64,000 nucleotides of DNA from Aurantimicrobium photophilum (GCF_003194085.1 NZ_CP023994.1:682001-746000); one strand, 5' to 3'. Shown: positions 1-8,197, counted from the stretch's first letter. The notes: generated by a model from the sequence alone, not told the origin. A program made the numbers and translations.

Positions 1-599
1 CCAATGATTTACCCCGTGTTGATGAGACTGACCATGGAACATGGAGACGGTTTACCGTACTGACATTCCCATACCGCTATGTGGGGCCCGAGAAAGAGCA
101 AGTCGCGGGCGACAAGCTAGCTGACCCAGATTTACTGGCACGAATTGAAGGAAATGCTGACGGTCAGCTCGAAGCGATGCTTGCCTTGATGGTAGAGGCA
201 GCTCATGCCAATTTGTCCCGAGGAGGAAAGGCGTTAGCCCCAACGGTCAAAATGTCTGCCGATTTGGAGTCATGGCGTGAACGCTGTGACAAGGTGCAAG
301 GCTTCGTGAAGGAATGCATCGAATTTGACGCAACGTGTCACGTAAGCGCAAGTGACCTGTACTTCGTTTACAAAAACTGGATGGAATCCCAAGGGAATAA
401 GCCTATGTCTCAGCCAAACTTCATATCGAAGTTTTTAGAACATGAGACAGTTCGACCTATGAGGGTTGAGAAGAAGCGGGTTCGTGCAGGACAGTGGGAA
501 ACCACCTTCATCACACCGTTGCGAATATTTGGAACTGAAATCCAATCTGAAGAGCTTGAACGTTATGTAGCTATTCGCGGGGTGAAGTTCCAAAAGTAG
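1..599 (+). CDS. Phage/plasmid primase-helicase (P4/D5 family), C-terminal fragment
   Basis: The frame is open to the window edge, so the gene is 5'-truncated here; the first complete codon is at position 3. The first residues, with TDHGTWRRF followed by a Phe-Pro pair, match the stretch after the helicase core of P4/D5-type primases (NxLPxxxxTDxGxWRR). The rest is the winged-helix C-terminal region of that family, ending GVKFQK. Such proteins act in replication initiation of phages, satellites and integrative plasmids, with a primase domain N-terminal to a superfamily 3 helicase; both core domains would lie left of the window. A GTG at 81 could be mistaken for a start, but the family match extends upstream of it. 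Confidence 0.75.
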   Translation, partial: NDLPRVDETDHGTWRRFTVLTFPYRYVGPEKEQVAGDKLADPDLLARIEGNADGQLEAMLALMVEAAHANLSRGGKALAPTVKMSADLESWRERCDKVQGFVKECIEFDATCHVSASDLYFVYKNWMESQGNKPMSQPNFISKFLEHETVRPMRVEKKRVRAGQWETTFITPLRIFGTEIQSEELERYVAIRGVKFQK

Positions 600-604
600 G
601 GTTT

Positions 605-689
605 AGGCCACGTGGTCATTATGGTTTCAATCCTTTTTAGAAAAATATAAATAACTAAAGAGGTTTGAAGTTAGAGAGGCCACGTGGCC
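605..689. promoter_or_regulatory. Paired palindromic sites between primase and next gene
   Basis: The 11-mer AGGCCACGTGG occurs twice, at 605-615 and 677-687. The second copy is part of a perfect 12-bp palindrome, GGCCACGTGGCC at 678-689; the first has one mismatch. The copies are 72 bp apart with a very AT-rich stretch between them. The 261-base gap to the next gene holds nothing else I recognise. These could be operator sites or part of the element's replication origin; the place just after a primase gene fits either. Confidence 0.4.
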
Positions 690-860
690 ACTCCTGTATA
701 TCTCGATTGGAAACAGAAGTTCAAGCCATAAATCAACCACATTGAAATCCAATCGGTGCGTTAGTAAGTCACCTAATTTCGTTGCGAAACAGAATCAACT
801 TTCCTCACTCATGGGAAAATTAAGAGTGGGTAGCGAACCGAAGTAAAAGAGAGAAATTCA

Positions 861-1409
861 ATGTCAATCGCACGACTGCCCAATAATGTAAATGGCCAGT
901 ACATTTGCATCCGAGAAGCCTTAGAAGCCTGTTTAGCGGCCCTTAACGATGGGGATGAGTCCTCGTTCACTGTGACTTTTCTGGACGCTCAAATCCCCGT
1001 TTTAACGTTTTACGTTCAAGCCCAGATGTTGGGTGATTCCCACACCATCTCGATAGAGGCCCAGCGCGTAACTGATACAGAAGACCTGATACTTCGCGCT
1101 CAGGATTTGAGGGCAAAAGTCTACGGATGGACCATCCCAAAAGACACAGACTTTTCCCCAAACTATTCACAAAAATGGAACATGAAGACGAGTAGCGCTC
1201 GCCGAATTGCCGAGGAACTGGTCGAGGCGGTCAAATACCTCGGAAGAGTCAAGCCAGATACTTGGATTTCGTTACAACCTGAAGCGCTTTCAAGGACTCT
1301 GGGAGAGTCGGGGCTGTTTTGGACTATGGCGGGTAATTCAAATGTGATGTGCCAAATAGGTCAAAACATTCAACAAACGACAGAGGGACGAATCCGTTCC
1401 TCAGGCTAG
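861..1409 (+). CDS. Uncharacterised protein, possibly TY-Chap-like
   Basis: 182 residues, soluble, no signal peptide or membrane segment. The start is ATG after a weak purine-rich stretch (AAGAGAGAA). The middle part, with GWTIPKD, an Asn-Tyr and Trp pattern, and the helix ARRIAEELVEAVKYLG, loosely resembles the actinobacterial TY-Chap (YbjN/T3SS chaperone-like) domain, but the match is by eye and weak. It lies between the primase gene and the convergent membrane-protein genes. No function can be assigned. Confidence 0.55.
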   Translation: MSIARLPNNVNGQYICIREALEACLAALNDGDESSFTVTFLDAQIPVLTFYVQAQMLGDSHTISIEAQRVTDTEDLILRAQDLRAKVYGWTIPKDTDFSPNYSQKWNMKTSSARRIAEELVEAVKYLGRVKPDTWISLQPEALSRTLGESGLFWTMAGNSNVMCQIGQNIQQTTEGRIRSSG

Positions 1410-1463
1410 GCTTTACTACTTGCTGAGTGATTGAGCACGGGGATGCTTTGTTTGATGCCCGAT

Positions 1464-2804
1464 TTAGCCGACCATTATCCAGACACCACAGCCTCTAGTT
1501 ACAAGAGCTTCACCGTCATTGACCCGAACTTCGACTCCGTTTGGCGCAGCAGTGATGAAGTTGTTGTCGATGATGTCGCCGCTACCGTTGTTTCTCTCCC
1601 AATAACAATCAGAAACTCCCTTGACAGTCCTGTATGTACCTGCAGGGATGTTCTTTCCGATTACTTTGGTTCCGTCCTTAAAGCCAGTTTTAGCAATGTC
1701 AACAGCAGGTTGGTACTCGGGACAATAAACTTGAACTGCCTCGTAAACCTGTCTGTCAGGGTTCTCAATCCAGTGGATAGCTAAAGCAGTTGGGTCGTTT
1801 GTGTTAACGTATTTGTTTTCTTTGATGCCCGCACATTGACTCCGACCAGTTCCTGCGGTTTCAGCCCATCCTGGGCGGCCATTGGCTGTAACTAGTGCCT
1901 TGTATTGCTCATCACGGGCGGCCTCAGCTGCTTTCTCAGCAGCAGCTTGCGCCTCAGCTAAAGTTCCAACCTTGTTGAATGCAGCAAGAAGTTTGGCGTT
2001 TGCAGATGAAATCGTTGAGTATTTATTTGATTTGAGGGCTTTTTGAGCAACTTCAACTGCTGCTAGTAAAGAAGCGCGGTCAGTGTCATTTGACCATCCG
2101 ACTGACTCGTCATACCTATTTTGGGCATTTTCAATTAACTCTTTCCCAGTTTTGGATTCACGAATCAAGTCCTGCTTTGCTTCTTCAACCTTTTGTTCTT
2201 CTGCTAGTAGTGCAGCGGCCGCAACTCGAGCTTGTTCATCAAAATTTGCCTTGACGGTAAGCCCGACAATAAGCAGAAACACTGCAACGAAAGCGCTAAC
2301 CAATAAGTAAATGTTCTTTTTCTGAGAGAGCAGTTTCTTTGAGGAAGTCACCCCCGCTTTGTAGAGGTTTGCTGCTTTGACAGCTATTTCTGACTGGGTG
2401 TTGACTCCAACGCTGGAGATTTTCTCAACAGTCGAAGAAGTGCTTTCTGATGATTGTTTTTTGGCTTTAATAAGTAGCCAAATCCCGAAGGACGCTGGTA
2501 CAAGAACAAAAATTATGAATCCCAAAACTGAACCAAAAGAACCAGTGATGAGGGACAAGCCACCAACTGAAACCAGAATGATTCCCCAAATTCGGTTCAA
2601 CGAACCAGAAGGAGTTTGTGAAACGGTAATTGGAGATTCATTTGGAACTGATTTCTTAGCACTAGCCACCGAGCTTTTTTGGGCTTCCTCAGTAGTTATG
2701 TCACGCTTGCAATGTTTACAAACAACAGCCTTAGTCTTTACGGTTTCAGCACACCAAGGGCATGCTCTCTCATCCGAGGACATGTTTGATGTCGATTCGC
2801 CCAT
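1464..2804 (-). CDS. Zinc-ribbon membrane protein with coiled coil and secreted-type C-terminal domain
   Basis: 446 residues. An N-terminal zinc ribbon (CPWCAETVKTKAVVCKHC, about residues 15-33) is followed by a two-helix membrane hairpin (about 70-115), another membrane helix (about 165-187), an Ala/Glu/Lys-rich coiled coil (about 188-300) and a C-terminal domain with IPAGTYR, CYWERN and GCGVW. That last domain is common in secreted or lipid-anchored actinobacterial proteins, so it probably lies outside the membrane while the zinc ribbon stays in the cytoplasm. The gene follows the 2816-3232 gene by 11 bases and shares its zinc-ribbon motif, so the two are probably co-transcribed. Function unknown. 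Confidence 0.75.
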   Translation of the reverse strand: MGESTSNMSSDERACPWCAETVKTKAVVCKHCKRDITTEEAQKSSVASAKKSVPNESPITVSQTPSGSLNRIWGIILVSVGGLSLITGSFGSVLGFIIFVLVPASFGIWLLIKAKKQSSESTSSTVEKISSVGVNTQSEIAVKAANLYKAGVTSSKKLLSQKKNIYLLVSAFVAVFLLIVGLTVKANFDEQARVAAAALLAEEQKVEEAKQDLIRESKTGKELIENAQNRYDESVGWSNDTDRASLLAAVEVAQKALKSNKYSTISSANAKLLAAFNKVGTLAEAQAAAEKAAEAARDEQYKALVTANGRPGWAETAGTGRSQCAGIKENKYVNTNDPTALAIHWIENPDRQVYEAVQVYCPEYQPAVDIAKTGFKDGTKVIGKNIPAGTYRTVKGVSDCYWERNNGSGDIIDNNFITAAPNGVEVRVNDGEALVTRGCGVWIMVG

Positions 2805-2815
2805 ATTAATTTCGC

Positions 2816-3232
2816 TCAGCTAACTTCTTTTTGGCAGTGCTTGCAAATCTTTGCTTCAGCTTTTATTTCTTCAGCGCAGAATGGACATTGACGAACGTTC
2901 GTAACGACTTCGACGTTTACATTTCGAGGAGACTTTGCTCGTCTTTTTAGTACGAAAAACATGATGACTAAAGCCACCCCTGCAATGAAAAATACCCAAA
3001 AAACAGTCGAAAGCGTTGCTACGGCTGAATCAATGCCATCTGTGATTTCTAGATATTCCTTCATGTTGATTGAAGTACTGAAAACACCACCGCTTAGAGG
3101 CTGACTGACGAAAATTTCTTCGTCGCCTTTCAGATATCCAGTGCTGACCTGCATTGTTGTGGCAGCGTAAAGAGCGATTAAGAAACTTAATCCTCCAGCA
3201 ATTAGCATCCAAAATTTTTTAACAAACTGCAT
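2816..3232 (-). CDS. Small membrane protein with C-terminal zinc ribbon
   Basis: About 138 residues: an N-terminal membrane helix (FWMLIAGGLSFLIALYA), an external loop of about 45 residues, a second helix (VFWVFFIAGVALVIMFF) and a cytoplasmic zinc ribbon CPFCAEEIKAEAKICKHC at the C-terminus. I chose the ATG at 3232 because GGGGGA stands 4-5 bases before it; an ATG at 3259 would add nine residues but has no clear ribosome site. It precedes the larger zinc-ribbon protein gene by 11 bases. The ribbon is C-terminal here and N-terminal in the partner, so both ribbons would face the cytoplasm. Role unknown. Confidence 0.65.
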   Translation of the reverse strand: MQFVKKFWMLIAGGLSFLIALYAATTMQVSTGYLKGDEEIFVSQPLSGGVFSTSINMKEYLEITDGIDSAVATLSTVFWVFFIAGVALVIMFFVLKRRAKSPRNVNVEVVTNVRQCPFCAEEIKAEAKICKHCQKEVS

Positions 3233-3294
3233 AATTCCCCCAATTGGCATTTTTGCCATTTCGTAAAACTCTATCTAAAGGTGTAAGTATTCAC

Positions 3295-3319
3295 CACAAA
3301 ACAATGATTGCTCATTGTT
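3295..3319 (-). terminator. Candidate terminator after the 3341-3823 gene
   Basis: A perfect 8-bp stem (AACAATGA / TCATTGTT) with a 4-base loop, followed on the minus strand by a short T run. It lies 22 bases after the stop of the upstream minus-strand gene and ahead of the next one. The stem is AT-rich and the T run short, so it may be weak. Confidence 0.4.
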
Positions 3320-3340
3320 CCGATGACAAGGCAAAAGTAG

Positions 3341-3823
3341 CTATCTATTTGATTTTTTCTTCAAAGCAACGAATGCCAACACAGTAGATGCAAGTAAGAG
3401 GTAAATTACACCCGAAATCAATAGCTGCATCAGTGCAATCGCTGGCCCTGCCTCTTGAAGCGTTGAGTTCCAACCACCAGCCTTAAAATAATTGACCAGA
3501 GGCAAATTAAACGTTCCAGATTCAATCGAATTCATAAATCTGAAAGCTAAGTCTTCAACAACTGACGCAACCAAAAGTAGCCATGGAACAGAGGAAAACT
3601 TACCCCGAAGAATGTTGCTGATTACGAAGCCTAAAAGGACTACAACCGCCCCAAATTGAATTAGCTCTTTGAAAGCTTCTTGTTCGTAAGTTGAAAACTT
3701 GAAGACAAACGCCAAAGTGTCGACGAAATACCAAATTGAGATACCCAAGGAAGCGACCGAGATTCCCAAAGTCCATTTCCATAATGGCGACAAGTTTATT
3801 TTACGAACATACGCTGAGGTCAT
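3341..3823 (-). CDS. Uncharacterised four-helix membrane protein
   Basis: 160 residues from the ATG at 3823, which has AAGGAG 10 bases upstream. The frame stays open to 4012, but that extension runs through the terminator of the preceding gene and lacks a ribosome site. Four hydrophobic helices can be seen (about 15-37, 49-69, 76-95 and 130-155), ending with a basic KKKSNR tail. I recognise no family. It lies in the minus-strand group of membrane proteins of the element. Confidence 0.6.
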   Translation of the reverse strand: MTSAYVRKINLSPLWKWTLGISVASLGISIWYFVDTLAFVFKFSTYEQEAFKELIQFGAVVVLLGFVISNILRGKFSSVPWLLLVASVVEDLAFRFMNSIESGTFNLPLVNYFKAGGWNSTLQEAGPAIALMQLLISGVIYLLLASTVLAFVALKKKSNR

Positions 3824-3861
3824 TTTAGAAAGCTCCTTTTGCGGCCTGAAATGTATAAATT

Positions 3862-3907
3862 TTGTAAAAATAAAGGGAGGGAAAGCCCTAAGAACTTCCC
3901 CTCCCTT
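3862..3907 (-). terminator. Rho-independent terminator after the DUF4352 gene
   Basis: A perfect 9-bp GC-rich stem, AAGGGAGGG / CCCTCCCTT, followed on the minus strand by TATTTTT. It lies about 20 bases beyond the stop codon at 3927. Confidence 0.8.
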
Positions 3908-3926
3908 AGTTGAATTTTGTTGCTTT

Positions 3927-4568
3927 TTACTGCAGGGATACCTTAACTCCACCGCTGAACGCACTGTCGTGAAGTTCAATAGAGGTGAGGGTTGCACCTG
4001 CTGGGATGTCAAACAAAAGCGAACCAGTAATTGAGTTACCTGGGTTGATTTCAGTCATCCAAGCAGCACCTGCATCACCGTCGTAAATCATGGCGCTAGT
4101 TGACGGAGAGAATTCACGGCCTTCAGCATCGAATGCTTTTTGATTGTCAGCAAACATGTACTGTGGCTCGTTACCTGTGTTTTCAACTACAAGACCTACG
4201 CGGCAGAACTGGCCCTGAGCAGTTTCCCCAAGCATGTCTGAACCGACAGAGGTGATTCCGCACTCTACGCCAGTAACGGTGAAGGTGAACTTGCCATCGA
4301 CCACTGGTGTGTTCAGTCCAGCTTCTTTGCTTTCTTCCTGCGTTGTTTCTTCAGTAGTTACCTCGGAAGAAGTTGAGCTATCTGCAGAGTTTGAGGAATT
4401 GCCACCGCCTGCATTTGCGACGTTAGCAATAAGAATTATCGCCACAAGAACGATTGGAAAGATGAAACGCTTCTTCTTGAACCAAGGACGAAGTGCCTTT
4501 GCTTTAGCCTTCGCAGCCGCGGCATCTGCCTTGGCGGCTTTTGGGTCAGTGTTGTTGGCGTCTGTCAT
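3927..4568 (-). CDS. Membrane-anchored DUF4352 protein
   Basis: 213 residues. A charged Ala/Lys-rich N-terminus is followed by one membrane helix (FIFPIVLVAIILIANVANA, about 35-53), a Ser/Thr/Glu linker and a DUF4352 (immunoglobulin-like) domain from about residue 85, shown by GQFCRV, VENTGNEPQ, NQKAFDAEGREF, INPGNS and LHDSAFSG. Two Cys in the domain could form a disulfide. The fold is typical of exported ligand- or protein-binding domains. The ATG has GGGGGAACA before it, and a strong terminator follows. The gene may be cargo of the integrated element; no function is known. Confidence 0.8.
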   Translation of the reverse strand: MTDANNTDPKAAKADAAAAKAKAKALRPWFKKKRFIFPIVLVAIILIANVANAGGGNSSNSADSSTSSEVTTEETTQEESKEAGLNTPVVDGKFTFTVTGVECGITSVGSDMLGETAQGQFCRVGLVVENTGNEPQYMFADNQKAFDAEGREFSPSTSAMIYDGDAGAAWMTEINPGNSITGSLLFDIPAGATLTSIELHDSAFSGGVKVSLQ

Positions 4569-4642
4569 GTTGTTCCCCCTATTTAAGGTTAAAGGGAGAA
4601 CAATTTTCCCCCGCTAATAGTTTAGTGAGGAAAGTCGAAAAA

Positions 4643-5209
4643 TTATGTAGTTAATTGAGCGACAGCTCGATAAATGGTGGGGCGACTGACTCCAAAGATG
4701 TCTGCAATTTCTTGAACGGTCATGTTTTTTTCTTTGTACAAACGCTCTGCTTCTGCGGCACGTGCAGGAGTCATCTTTGGTTTTCTGCCACCAACGCGAC
4801 CTCTTGCGCGGGCAGCTGCAAGACCATCCTTTGTGCGTGCGACCATCATGCTGTGTTCGAATTCCGCAAAGCCAGCCACCATCGTGAAAAACAGCTTTCC
4901 TTCGGGAGTCTTTGTGTCAATATTTTGCTCAATGATTTCAAGGTCAACCCCAAGAGCATCTAGCTCGGAGACTATGTTCAACAAATCCTTTGCAGAGCGT
5001 CCCAAACGGTCCATTCGAGTGATTACTAGTGTGTCACCTTCGCGGAGCTGCTCCTTAACCTTGTCCAGCTCAGGTCGTGAGGCTTTTGTGCCTGTTATTT
5101 TCTCAACAAAGATTTTGTCTGCACCCGCCGCTTTGAGAGCGTCACTCTGTGATTCGAGGTTCTGGTCGAGAGTTGAAACTCTGCCGTATCCGATTCGTCT
5201 TGATGTCAT
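4643..5209 (-). CDS. Serine recombinase of the resolvase/invertase family
   Basis: 188 residues from ATG 5209 (a TTG at 5227 would add six). The N-terminal catalytic domain has IGYGRVSTLDQN with the nucleophile Ser12 and the Arg cluster ITRMDRLGRSAKDL around residues 63-76, then the long E helix and a C-terminal Hin-type helix-turn-helix (MTVQEIADIFGVSRPTIYRA). The length is that of small resolvases and invertases, not of large serine integrases. A near-perfect 34-bp palindrome at 5313-5346, about 100 bases upstream, is a candidate recombination site. Such enzymes resolve dimers of mobile elements or invert segments. No clear ribosome site is seen. Confidence 0.92.
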   Translation of the reverse strand: MTSRRIGYGRVSTLDQNLESQSDALKAAGADKIFVEKITGTKASRPELDKVKEQLREGDTLVITRMDRLGRSAKDLLNIVSELDALGVDLEIIEQNIDTKTPEGKLFFTMVAGFAEFEHSMMVARTKDGLAAARARGRVGGRKPKMTPARAAEAERLYKEKNMTVQEIADIFGVSRPTIYRAVAQLTT

Positions 5210-5312
5210 AAATAAACTGTAACACAAACGTTGCTAACATTACAATGATTTTGAGACGAGTTATGTTACTAAGTCAACCATCTAAACTTGGGGCTTTTGG
5301 CGTGGCTTGATA

Positions 5313-5346
5313 AATATGTACAAAAACGTTCGTTTGTGTACATATT
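5313..5346. promoter_or_regulatory. 34-bp near-perfect palindrome between serine recombinase and RT genes
   Basis: Arms of 16 bases (5313-5328 and 5331-5346; outer ten bases AATATGTACA / TGTACATATT) match at 15 of 16 positions around a central TT. The size and 2-base centre resemble site I of resolvase res sites, and the recombinase gene starts 104 bases to the left. The same site lies about 40 bases before the RT gene, so it could instead be an operator for a dimeric repressor of the RT. Confidence 0.55.
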
Positions 5347-5385
5347 GAAAACAAAGTAAATGAGAGTAATGCGCTGAAGATATCG

Positions 5386-7008
5386 TTGACTGAGGTGAGG
5401 TCTGGGGGAGCAGTGGACAACTTTGAAGATGAAGGCTTTGAGTTGGGTCAGGAGGGCGACCTCATTGAGCTCCCTACTTTGGGGCTTAGTACTACTTTCG
5501 GGGCTGACGGTTATCCAATACTGACAAAGGAAATACTGCGTCACTCACTTCTGAGTGCCAATTATTTTCCTCGGATGAAGGCTCGAAAAACAGAGCTTCC
5601 GAGTCTGTTCACTACTTCTGACTTCACGCCTGAAGTGTCGAATCAGTTGCTTGGCCGTGACCGTCTGGCAAACACCCGTGCTAAACGAGGCTTTGGAGCC
5701 GTAAGTTACGGTCAAACACGACATGAGGGTTCTGTTCGGGTAACCCATATTCCTCATCCTTGGTCCCATTGCAACGTTGTAAATGCCCTGATAGAGGGCT
5801 GGGAGGCACTTGAACCTCTCAGTTTGAACAAGAACAGTGCAATAAGGCCAATGGTCTTCAGAGATGGCCGTGTCTTCGTGAGCAATTATTCTGATGGACT
5901 TTATCCAGAAGATAACTGGGACGAGATATCGGAGTTCGGCGCAACACACAGAGCAAAATTCGATATCAAAGAGTTTTACCCCTCCATCTACACCCATACT
6001 TTGGCTTGGGCTGCCTTAGGTCGTGATTTTGTGCAGGCGAATTTGAAGTCTGACGCAGTGAGGAATCATTTTTCGACAAAAGTAGAAAATGCCTTGTTGG
6101 ATAGCAACAGAAAAATGAGTAAGGGAATTCTCATCGGTCCAGCAACTTCGAACCTTGTCGCTGAATATTTGCTTTCTGGCGTGGATGCGAAACTCAGAGA
6201 ATTTTTTGATAACCGATTCAGGCGGCATATTGACGATTACACTTTCTATGCTCAAAGCCGAGCAGAGGTCACTCGTTTTCAATCAATACTTGAAAATGAA
6301 CTTTCAAAATTGCAATTGTCCATAAACCCACATAAAACACTGATGGAGACAGTGGACATTCCAGCGTCACCGAAGTGGCTTTTAGAACTGAACGAAATTG
6401 ATGTTCATGATTTGAATTCACCAGAGTCTCTTCTGAAGTACTGGGTCAAAGCTGAAAAGCTTTCGGAAGATATCAATGCTGGGATGGCGCTTCGTTATGG
6501 AATGCGTGCAGTTCTTCGGCAGGCAATTCGTTTGAACCAGACGAAATGGGCGGCGACACTTCTAATCCTTGAAATACAGACTCACCAATATCTGACTCCG
6601 CTTTTGGACGAATTTATTGACTTCGTGCCTGAAATTAATGAAGCAGACCTTTGTGCCCTCCAGATTTGGCTGAAAAGTGAGTACCAATTCTTAAATTCTG
6701 ATTCTCGTGCTTGGGTTTTGATGATTCTTGGAATCGCAGGATTTATAGACGATGAGCTAATAGACATTCTTATTTCTATTCCTGATGTAGTTCCTATGAC
6801 GGTCGCATACGAATTCCGCAAAGATAAAGCTAGTAATTTTCGTCAGGCTGTAATTCGTGACCCGAATGATGTTTGCAAAGCAGATGAGTATTGGCTGTTG
6901 GCATATCAATTATTTTTGAATGGAGAAATCTCTAAGGACGAAGATGGTGTCTTCGAGATTTTGAAAAACAACAACGTCAATTTCGTAAACAACAAATGGT
7001 CTTTTTAG
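5386..7008 (+). CDS. Reverse transcriptase, defence-associated (Abi/DRT-like)
   Basis: 540 residues counted from TTG 5386; GTG at 5395 or 5413 (the latter behind GGGGGAG) are also possible starts. RT motifs are clear: motif A FDIKEFYPSIYTH (Asp193), motif B GILIGPATSN (about 247-256), motif C HIDDY (Asp283, Asp284) and motif D LSINPHKT (about 311-318). About 220 helical residues follow with no HNH, maturase or RNase H motif. This layout, with an SIYTH motif A and a helical C-terminus, is that of the abortive-infection and unknown-group RTs that act in phage defence. Family assignment rests on motif recognition; which DRT class it belongs to cannot be told. It stands alone between a recombinase and the integrase. 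Confidence 0.85.
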   Translation: MTEVRSGGAVDNFEDEGFELGQEGDLIELPTLGLSTTFGADGYPILTKEILRHSLLSANYFPRMKARKTELPSLFTTSDFTPEVSNQLLGRDRLANTRAKRGFGAVSYGQTRHEGSVRVTHIPHPWSHCNVVNALIEGWEALEPLSLNKNSAIRPMVFRDGRVFVSNYSDGLYPEDNWDEISEFGATHRAKFDIKEFYPSIYTHTLAWAALGRDFVQANLKSDAVRNHFSTKVENALLDSNRKMSKGILIGPATSNLVAEYLLSGVDAKLREFFDNRFRRHIDDYTFYAQSRAEVTRFQSILENELSKLQLSINPHKTLMETVDIPASPKWLLELNEIDVHDLNSPESLLKYWVKAEKLSEDINAGMALRYGMRAVLRQAIRLNQTKWAATLLILEIQTHQYLTPLLDEFIDFVPEINEADLCALQIWLKSEYQFLNSDSRAWVLMILGIAGFIDDELIDILISIPDVVPMTVAYEFRKDKASNFRQAVIRDPNDVCKADEYWLLAYQLFLNGEISKDEDGVFEILKNNNVNFVNNKWSF

Positions 7009-7015
7009 ATGTGAC

Positions 7016-7046
7016 AAGGGCCACAATCCTGAGATTGCAGCCCCTT
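7016..7046. terminator. Possible hairpin between the convergent RT and integrase genes
   Basis: An inner stem CAATC/GATTG and an outer stem AAGGGC/GCCCCTT with one bulge lie between two converging stop codons. There is no T run, so terminator function is uncertain. Confidence 0.3.
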
Positions 7047-7054
7047 CGTCTGTA

Positions 7055-8197
7055 TCAAAAACCGTTCAAAGTATTAGCGACCCTTTTCATGGGTTCAGCA
7101 GAGGCGTGGACGTAAGTCCTCGAAGTCAGACCAATGTCGCTGTGTCCAAGGACACGGCGGATTACCTCAATGTCAGTCTTTTCCTCAAAGAGAAGGGTTG
7201 CAGCTGTATGTCGGGCATCGTGGAGGCGACGGTCAGAAACTCCCGCCTCAGACAACGCGCGGTGCCACAACTTACTGTCCCAGCTTGATTGCATAGGGAA
7301 TCCCAGCTTGTTGGGAAATATTAAATCGTGTTCTTGCCAGCCACTCGCAACTGTCGACCTGAATTCATCCAGTTCGTCACGGTGCTTTGCGAACAAAATA
7401 AGTGTCTTTTCGTCAAGAAATAATTCACGCCGCGACAGCTCTGTTTTCAAATCTGTGAAGTCGCGACCTGATTCTGTGTTTTGAATCTGAACACGAATAT
7501 TCATAGTTGCATTTTCGAAATTGATGTCCTGCCAGCGAAGTCCAAGACATTCCCCTTGACGAAGACCGTAAAGGAGTGCGATACGCCAACGCAAAAGAGA
7601 TGATGTGTCTTTGGCGGCGGTAAACACCTTCGAGACCTCCTCGGGACTTAGCGGGTCAATAATGTGCTTCTTGACTACTACCCGCTTAGTCTCCCGAACA
7701 GGGTTAACTGAAATCAGGTCTTCATCAATTGCTGACGACAATCCCTTGCTGAGTACGGCACGAGCTTGCTGGCGTGAGCGGTCACTTTGCCCCGACGCTT
7801 TCATGGCTTTCAACATTGAATTGATGTGTCGCTTTTCAAGCTTGGCAAGGGAGATTTGTCCGATTAATGGCACTACGTGAACGGTGAGTAGCCCTTTGTA
7901 TCGTTTATATGTTGTGAATGCGATTTCACTTTTGTGTTCGTATTCAAGCCAGTCCAGTAGGTATGGTCCGACTTTCAAATTTCCCGCAGTTCGGTCCACC
8001 CCATAATTCAGAGGACGTATCGCCCCCATTTTCTCCCTTGCTCGTCGCTGAGCATCGGACTTGGTAGGACCTGTGGCAGTGATGACGCGACCCTGAAACT
8101 GAATTACGCAGCGCCAGCCATTTCGGAATTTGTATGTATGTCCAGTGCCGTTTTTCTGACGTAATTTAGGCTTCGAACTTGATTTCAATTCGTTCAT
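7055..8197 (-). CDS. int: Tyrosine recombinase/integrase of the element
   Basis: 380 residues: an N-terminal AP2-like arm-binding region, a SAM-like core-binding domain (about 70-170) and the catalytic domain. The catalytic set is complete by position: Arg213 (GLRQGE), Lys251, His326 and Arg329 (HDARH), His352 (LGHSD) and Tyr362 (TYVHAS). The ATG follows AAGGAAAG. The gene starts about 215 bases from the tRNA fragment at 8411-8455 and is transcribed away from it, as in many tRNA-integrating phages and islands of actinobacteria. It should join the tRNA 3' end to the matching element site. Confidence 0.95.
   Translation of the reverse strand: MNELKSSSKPKLRQKNGTGHTYKFRNGWRCVIQFQGRVITATGPTKSDAQRRAREKMGAIRPLNYGVDRTAGNLKVGPYLLDWLEYEHKSEIAFTTYKRYKGLLTVHVVPLIGQISLAKLEKRHINSMLKAMKASGQSDRSRQQARAVLSKGLSSAIDEDLISVNPVRETKRVVVKKHIIDPLSPEEVSKVFTAAKDTSSLLRWRIALLYGLRQGECLGLRWQDINFENATMNIRVQIQNTESGRDFTDLKTELSRRELFLDEKTLILFAKHRDELDEFRSTVASGWQEHDLIFPNKLGFPMQSSWDSKLWHRALSEAGVSDRRLHDARHTAATLLFEEKTDIEVIRRVLGHSDIGLTSRTYVHASAEPMKRVANTLNGF

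Noticed and set aside
5210-7008. Retron, group II intron or diversity-generating retroelement around the RT
   Set aside because: No msr/msd-type inverted repeat pair, no maturase or HNH domain, no domain V, and no adenine-biased template/variable repeat pair were seen near the RT.
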